Shown here: positions 21,501-30,500 of the stretch, in pieces | How positions within the stretch are numbered: position 1 is the stretch's first letter | How the letters are laid out: each line of letters begins with the position of its first letter | Source of the DNA: Aradus depressus | Lineage: Eukaryota > Arthropoda > Insecta > Hemiptera > Aradidae | Reading direction: 5' to 3' | NCBI GenBank assembly: GCA_963662175.1 | Contig: OY759223.1 | Span: 24,839,460-24,903,459 of the forward strand | Length of the DNA: 64,000 bases | Notes under the pieces: generated by a model | Told to the model about the DNA's origin: nothing | Seen by the model: the letters and a program-made list of their open reading frames with translations, nothing else | Databases searched by the model: none | Translations under genes and position numbers: made by a program

Positions 21501-24500
21501 CATGAAACAAGAATAAGAAAAAGTACCTAAAAGAATATACCAAGAGAAATAAAATAAATTATGATATAAGTAATGATTAAACATAGTACAGATTCGACAG
21601 ATTTCAAAGGAGGATGTGGAAGAACTCTGCCCAAAAAGTAAAAATGAAAGCTATATACCAAATAATTTTTTGGCTTTGGAACACAATTTTTTATTGTTAA
21701 TTAGATTTGGAATTCAGTTTTTATATTATTTTTAGTGTTCCATAATTAGCAAAACGGAATACTTATGGAATCACTTCGGTGTCCATCCGCCCGTCTGTCA
21801 CAGGCGATTTTCTCTGAAACTATTCGACATAAAATTTTTTAAATTTAGCACAGACATAGAGTGTGCCTGCCCAATTATAGCCTGAGGTATAAAAAGTTTA
21901 ATTTTGATTCTGGGGTTAATTTCTGGGAAAATTGGGAAACGGAAAAAAATAAAATTTAAGGGCATCGTGTATGGTGTCAAATGAAAGCTTATTGAAGCAC
22001 GAATTCAAATATATATATGATTTAATGCATTTTTTATAATATTTTTCTGGAAAAACGCTTAACAATCTCCCCCTCCCTTATCACCAAAAGGATAGCACAG
22101 AAAAATCTGAAAAAAAATGAACATTGAGCCAAGATTATTAGGTTTAAAAATTCTTGCGCGATCAATTATTATAAACAATTTAATTGTTTATTTCCTTATA
22201 ACTGCTGAACCATCGGTTTAACTATTAATAATTTAAGTGGGGGGCTGATACACTAATTGTGCAAGTATAGTTTGCACTTGACCGATTTTTTTTTTTTTCT
22301 GTGTAGGATGACATTCCGGGAATGCTTCTGTATGCTTTCCAAGTGTCAATGGCACTTCTTCAGAACAGAGGGTTCCGGAATAATGTTCTCCGGAGTCTGG
22401 TCACTCTGTACAGGAACCTGAACATCCCCGATTATGTTAACATGGTCCAATGTCTCATATTTCTGGATGATGCTCTGGCCATTGCCCAAGTACTTGAGAA
22501 ACTCTGCAGAGAAAGTGAAGTAAGTAACATCGCAAAGGATATTTATATGACCTAACTGAATAACCAAAATTGTTCATTGGAGTTCGTGGTTTTTAATGAA
22601 GTGTTCATTTAGAATAAACTAATATATTTTATGAAACTTTAAATAATTGATTTAAGTCTTTCTTAAACAAATGAAAAAATCTGATTTGTCTCGCAATACT
22701 GAAAACATTTAATTGGACATAAATAATATTTTTTCTGAATAAATAAAATACTTTTTTTTTTTTTTAATATACAAAACCACAGATATTGAATACAATTTTA
22801 AGTATCAATTATTGTAAATTGTTTACACATTTTTTCAAGTATATCGGTTAGGAGGAATATAACAAGAACTCGATAAACAATTATGTGATAATAGATTCCT
22901 TAAAATGTATTCTATGTATGTATATGAATAGATTCCTTAAATGTATTTTATTTATGTATATTAACTTGAAAATTCGCTCTTGATATATATTAACTTGAAA
23001 ATTCGCTATGTATATTTACTTGATGTATATTAACTTGAAAATTCGCTCAAAAAAAATGGGCATTCTTGTTTTTGAAACGTTTAACTGCTTAATTAAAAAA
23101 AAAAAAAATTACTCTGCCTGTTGAAAAGTTTATATGTTACATTGTTTATACCTGAAAGACCTGTTACCACTTGAAAGCTGTCTAAATAACTATTAATTTC
23201 GGAATTTTACAGTCACTCTCAAAGATATTGTAGGTTTGTCTACATGAAAATGTATATATATTTTTTTTTTTGACAGACCTTCGTCTCTCTGACCAAGATT
23301 GGGTGATTTACTTATATTTTTTGCCATCTTCGCTTATTCTCGTCACATGATTATGCCATCCCTTCTCTTGAAACTTAAACAATGTTTTTAGTTTAATATT
23401 TTTTTTTGATCAAAAGCAATATTCATTCAATTTGGTAAATGAAAACGTAAACAGAGATTTCATCAAAATTTTATTTTAGTCTAATCAATCAATCAATTTT
23501 GTTTTAGTCTTTCAATTTTCATGTAGATAAGCATACAATATCTTTAAAAGTGACTGTAAAAGTAAGAAATTAATAGTTATTTAGACAACTTTCAAGAAAG
23601 AACATATCTTTCAGGTATAAACAATGTAACAGATGAACTTTTAACAGGCAGACAGGGTAAAATACATTTTTTAAATTGATCAATTCCTAGTCACAAAAAC
23701 AAGAATGCCCTTTTGCCAGAAAGCGAATTTCTGAGTTCATCTACATACATGGAATCTACATTTTAAGGAAGCTATTCATATACATGGACTACATTTTAAG
23801 GAATCTATTCAGATACAGTGTATATTATACAAACAGAATACATTTCAAGTAATCTATTCATATACATGCACAAATTGTCTAATTTTTTGTTGATAGTTCA
23901 CATAGAATTGTGAATGTTTCAATTTATGTCTGTTGACGTCAAAGAGTAATTTTACAAAAAGTATAGTAATTATAACGCTGGTATGTACTGAAATTAATTA
24001 AAAATTACCTCAATTGAATTTTTATGTCATTTCAGCCAATTATTGTTTAAATGCATTGTAATATGTTTTATTTACAAAGAGATATTTACAACTGTATAAA
24101 AAACTTATACAACTAGCAAATGTGCTAAGAGAAAAAAAAAATGGCAATGTCAGAATGTCAAGAGAGGAGAAATCACACAATGGTGACACTGCCTGATCTG
24201 AGAAGGTCTCTAGGCCATTGGCGCTTAAGGCGTCGTTCGGGAAGTGTGGCAAAAGGGGAGGACTAGAGGATTAATCTGGTTTCTAAAGGAGTAAAGTAAT
24301 TTTTTCATAATGGAATAATTTATGTTGAGGAGAACACACTAATGGCGTACCAGTTGGCGTTTGACATCTACGAGTCAGCTACTCAGCAGCTAGTGAGCAG
24401 TATAGTCTACTCAGTGAGCAATACTGCTCCCATACCCTCTCAAGCTAAAGGAGTAAAGTAATTTTTTCATAATGGAATAATTTATGTTGAGGAGAACACA

Positions 24501-27500
24501 CTAATGGCGTACCAGTTGGCGTTTGACATCTACGAGTCAGCTACTCAGCAGCTAGTGAGCAGTATAGTCTACTCAGTGAGCAATACTGCTCCCATACCCT
24601 CTCAAGCTAAAGGAGTAAAGTAATTTTTTCATAATGGAATAATTTATGTTGAGGAGAACACACTAATGGCGTACCAGTTGGCGTTTGACATCTACGAGTC
24701 AGCTACTCAGCAGCTAGTGAGCAGTATAGTCTACTCAGTGAGCAATACTGCTCCCATACCCTCTCAAGCTAAAGGAGTAAAGTAATTTTTTCATAATGGA
24801 ATAATTTATGTTGAGGAGAACACACTAATGGCGTACCAGTTGGCGTTTGACATCTACGAGTCAGCTACTCAGCAGCTAGTGAGCAGTATAGTCTACTCAG
24901 TGAGCAATACTGCTCCCATACCCTCTCAAGCTAAAGGAGTAAAGTAATTTTTTCATAATGGAATAATTTATGTTGAGGAGAACACACTAATGGCGTACCA
25001 GTTGGCGTTTGACATTTACGAGTCAGCTACTCAGCAGCTAGTGAGCAGTATAGTCTACTCAGTGAGCAATACTGCTCCCATACCCTCTCAAGCTAAAGGA
25101 GTAAAGTAATTTTTTCATAATGGAATAATTTATGTTGAGGAGAACACACTAATGGCGTACCAGTTGGCGTTTGACATTTACGAGTCAGCTACTCAGCAGC
25201 TAGTGAGCAGTATAGTCTACTCAGTGAGCAATACTGCTCCCATACCCTCTCAAGCTAAAGGAGTAAAGTAATTTTTTCATAATGGAATAATTTATGTTGA
25301 GGAGAACACACTAATGGCGTACCAGTTGGCGTTTGACATCTACGAGTCAGCTACTCAGCAGCTAGTGAGCAGTATAGTCTACTCAGTGAGCAATACTGCT
25401 CCCATACCCTCTCAAGCTAAAGGAGTAAAGTAATTTTTTCATAATGGAATAATTTATGTTCAGGAGAACACACTAATGGCGTACCAGTTGGCGTTTGACA
25501 TCTACGAGTCAGCTACTCAGCAGCTAGTGAGCAGTATAGTCTACTCAGTGAGCAATACTGCTCCCATACCCTCTCAAGCTAAAGGAGTAAAGTAATTTTT
25601 TCATAATGGAATAATTTATGTTCAGGAGAACACACTAATGGCGTACCAGTTGGCGTTTGACATCTACGAGTCAGCTACTCAGCAGCTAGTGAGCAGTATA
25701 GTCTACTCAGTGAGCAATACTGCTCCCATACCCTCTCAAGCTAAAGGAGTAAAGTAATTTTTTCATAATGGAATAATTTATGTTCAGGAGAACACACTAA
25801 TGGCGTACCAGTTGGCGTTTGACATCTACGAGTCAGCTACTCAGCAGCTAGTGAGCAGTATAGTCTACTCAGTGAGCAATACTGCTCCCATACCCTCTCA
25901 AGCTAAAGGAGTAAAGTAATTTTTTCATAATGGAATAATTTATGTTGAGGAGAACACACTAATGGCGTACCAGTTGGCGTTTGACATCTACGAGTCAGCT
26001 ACTCAGCAGCTAGTGAGCAGTATAGTCTACTCAGTGAGCAATACTGCTCCCATACCCTCTCAAGCTAAAGGAGTAAAGTAATTTTTTCATAATGGAATAA
26101 TTTATGTTCAGGAGAACACACTAATGGCGTACCAGTTGGCGTTTGACATTTACGAGTCAGCTACTCAGCAGCTAGTGAGCAGTATAGTCTACTCAGTGAG
26201 CAATACTGCTCCCATACCCTCTCAAGCTAAAGGAAAGGTCTCCGAACCACCAACCTCCACGCCGCTCCTGGAGGGCCTTGTTGAACCTCTCAGTGGGACA
26301 CCCACCGACCCCAGTTCTCAGGAGAGGACCATATCCTCCTTGGTTCGTATCTTTCATTTCTATACATGTCCTTCATCCTATTAATAATAACAATAATATT
26401 TATTTCCGTTAAACCATAAAATGATAATCGGATAAGTCGTACGATTTTGCACATCGTAATATCTTATAAACTATATACAATAGGGTGGTCCTTATTTTGA
26501 AAAAGTTTAAATTTCTCTGACCTCTTCCAGGAATTTTGTTTAGAATGTTGAAAAAATGACTCCTGAATTTTTTCAGATTTTTTTGACCATATTAACCCGT
26601 GCCTGTAAGGTGTTAAAGTTTTACATTGAGTTTAAATGGGGATTTTGCGATTCGAGAGACTTTAGAGTGTAACTTTTGATGCCTCGAATGGATTGTTCTG
26701 AAATTTGATGTAAAAAATCAATTTTTGACAGTTACACTTGTCAAAAAACTGTCCTTAATTTTAACTAATTTTCTCAAAAAATCCATCCGTGATGTGATTT
26801 TATAGGTTTTAGAGGTAGCTGATTTCAAATTTGATGTCAAAAAACTGCCAATAATTCAAAATATACAATTTCATGAATACATTTTTCAATGATGTGATTA
26901 TATATTTTAGATTCAATTCAAATGCATTGTCAAAATTCCAGTTCGATAAAATTTTCTATTATTAATGCAATTTACCTATTTAATCCGAATATTTTTCAAT
27001 AATTTTATTCGATAGAATAAATGATTTGATTTCACCCGTTTTATAACATTATATTTCAAATTGTGACGCGCATCGCTAATACTAAAATTTAAAATGCACA
27101 TTACAAAATTGCTGTTTACCGAGTAAATCCAGTTGATGTATCCGAAGAAGTAGAATGTGGACCCTCCCGTAGTCTTTTTAGTGAAACAATCCAGGTTCTC
27201 CTGATATAGACAAACCCCATTCGTTAAATATTTGTATACTAATATTTAATGTATTTACTATTTTTTTTTTACTGTTCGTTTACTTTTTTAACCGTGTTAT
27301 AAATTTATTACTCTGAATTCAATATTGTAAATGTGAATTAATTTTGTTACTGTGAATAATTATTAGTTTTCTACTGTAATTTAATTAATGTGCACAACTT
27401 TTTGCTATTGTGCATTTAATTTTCATCGTTAAGTTGATAGTATTATAGGTACCATTTATGATTTATAGATGTCTTCTTTCAATACGATAGTTCGAGGCGA

Positions 27501-30500
27501 GCCTTCCTCAGGCCACAAAGAGCCAAATATAGTTAGTTATTGTGACTCATGCCCGGGCTTTAACAACATGGTCATATCGCCTACTACCAAAGCGCTGTTT
27601 CTTCACTTTGGTGGTTATGAGTCCGAATCTACTATGGGAGTCCTAAATTTTGCTTATCCTAAATTTGTATTCACTTGGGGTAGAGGGTCTTTAACGAGTA
27701 CCTCACTTCGTACAGGCTCGGGACCTTCGTTTAAACGTTTCATCTGAAGGACGACGTGCTCATGTTTTTTTCATTTCCCAGATAAAAACCTAAGGGCTTC
27801 GGCTGGGGGCGCCGCTGGTTACTGAGATGAAAATGGCGGGTTTGAAACTCGGCCGAGGTCCTTAGGTTTTTTTTTATCTGGGAGGAGGTGAAAAAACCTT
27901 CGGATGGGACGTTAAGCGATGGTCCCGAGCCTGTACGATGTCAGGTACTCGTTAAAGACCCCCTATTCTAGTTGAATACAAATTTCTTTGTTGAAAGTGA
28001 CCCAGTAACGACAATATGAAATGATTTTGAGATGGGGAGGGGAGTAGAGAGTTTTTAAAAACTGGTTGGTATAATAAAGACCTATTATGGTCTGTAATGT
28101 AAACAGATCACCATGGCAACCAGCAAAAAAACTAATTTAATAAAAAGAACTCACTTAGAGAAACAAATTAGATACCTAAATATTAAGTTTGAGGACCAAT
28201 AAGAATAGTAAAGTCAATTTGAAAAGTCAAAAAGTACAAAACAAATTTTGAAAGTTTAAAATACCATAAAAACAATTCAATATAACCTATAAAAGAATTT
28301 CAATACATAGACACATCGATAGAGAGGCTTCGGGCCTGCTACATCCATTCCATCATCAGTACCCTTGTCCATGTCTTCATATTATTTTACTCTTGAATAG
28401 AAATATATACATATTTGTGTCGATTCATCATATTTGTTAACTTATTTTTTATTTGTTATTCGTTCATGCGTCTCGTAGTGAGTCCTAATCGTACATTTGA
28501 CATGGATCTCTGCTACAATTTTGTCAAAGATGTAAACAAAGCCCAAAATTATATATTATTATAATAATGGAACGAGAAAACAATTAATAAATATACAATT
28601 TACATACATTTATGTAGTTCTAAATAACTGAATGTGTACCTTCTTAAAATGAGTCCAATTTCCTTGATTTTTCTGGGAACATGGTGGCTATGCGGGTAGA
28701 GCGTAGGGCTTTAGTTGCATTGTCTCACCATGGTTTGCGTTGGGAGTGAGTTTTATTTCGTAGATAGAACTCCCTCCCGGGACCATAGATGTCGTAAATA
28801 ATTAGACAACAAAGTGACATGGCTAATATGCATCGAACATAAGGCCAAAAAAAAAATATATATATAAAAGGCTTATCAGAGAACAAGTTTCAACACTGAT
28901 TAAAACTCAAATCAATAAAATATTGTGAAGAGGAGGCAAAAAGAAGAAAGGAAATAAATATATATTTAATAAGCTTAATAAATAAGTATGGGATATGACG
29001 TCATAGTTAAAGACCGGCATGTGTCATAATAACGAACTCGACTGCACAAGTTCAATGGAAATTTTATATCTGTTTTTTAACGTAACATTTTCATCGTAGT
29101 TTATAATTAATATGGTTATAAAATTATGAAATAATTGTTTGCTTCTTTTGAAAATTACATTTTTTTTAGTTAGGCTTCTATCATCTTAAACCCTTGTTTC
29201 CTTCATTTTCAAATTAATTTAATATTATTTTAATGCTGTTTATTATAGAGCGAGGAAGAAAAAGTTTATCAAACCCGTTGCGAAAACCTAAGTCGTATTC
29301 TGAGTGGAGAAGTATCTATAGAACTTCATCTTCAGTTCCTCATCAGATCCAACCATACAGACATGCTCATATTGAAGAACACCAAAGATGCCATCCGGGT
29401 TTCAATTTGTCACACTGCAACCGTCATCGCTAATGCATTCATGCACAGTGGAACCACATCTGATCAGTTTTTGAGGTAAATCTCTATTTATTTATTTTTA
29501 ACCTGGAGTCTTGTTATAAATAAATTAAAAAAAAAAATAGTTGGTGGTGTGATTAATAAAAGGGGTTTAAGTGTTGATCTTAAATAAATGATAAATAAAT
29601 AATAATTAAAACAAAAATAATAAATAATTAAATAAACAATTACCATATTTCCTGTAGAAATTTTATAACTGGTCTTCTATTTAATTTTGATTTCTACAGT
29701 AGTTTTCGAAAAGGGCCCTAAAAATATACCAAAAGGGCATATATCCTGTACATATAAACAAACAACAGTATCTTCTTTGCCGATCAATTTCACCGTCAAT
29801 TCAATCCAGGTTTACTAATAAAAAAATCTGAAATCGAACATACCACGGAGGAATAATCACCGAAAAACGAAATCCTTATTGAAATCAATTGAGAGACAAA
29901 ATTCTCGCGCAAAATAGAATTTTTTGATTTCAAATGTAAAAATCCGGGCGAAGCCCTTTTCGGTTTACCATTGGACACCACTTTTTTCCAGTGTTCTAAC
30001 GTACAAACTTAGACTTTTTTTCGATAAAAATATTCACAGCTGTTGTCTACAAAAAGGCTAGAAAAAATCCATTGAATTCAATTGAAATCTATTTAAAGTA
30101 TTAATATATTAGAGATGTTTTCGCCAGAGATCTTGTGGAAGTTCATTAGTATTAATATATTCATAAAGAACATATAGGTGAGAAGTTACTGATAATTATT
30201 AAAACATTAACTGAGTTTTTTATACAGATATACCTGACTCAGCTTAGTTTTTGCAAACAGCAGAATGTATTGCACACCCAGTTTAATTTATTTATATTTT
30301 TAAAAAAACCGATTAGGGCGCTAGATTTAAATGAAACGGATCAATCAACAGCATCAAACTAGTGGGATAGGGCACTTGGACTGGGGGATAGGTCTCTTGG
30401 TCTCTCAAATGATTTAAAGTTTTGTGAGAGTATGTGGGTTAGGGCCTTGTAATTGAGGGCTAGTGCCTTTTCCCTGGACCCAAAGGCCCTCCAATTTCTA

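Noticed and set aside
24330..26234. The array as a Dscam-like set of mutually exclusive exons
   Set aside because: The copies encode the same 41 residues (only a silent difference), so alternative choice would give no protein diversity.
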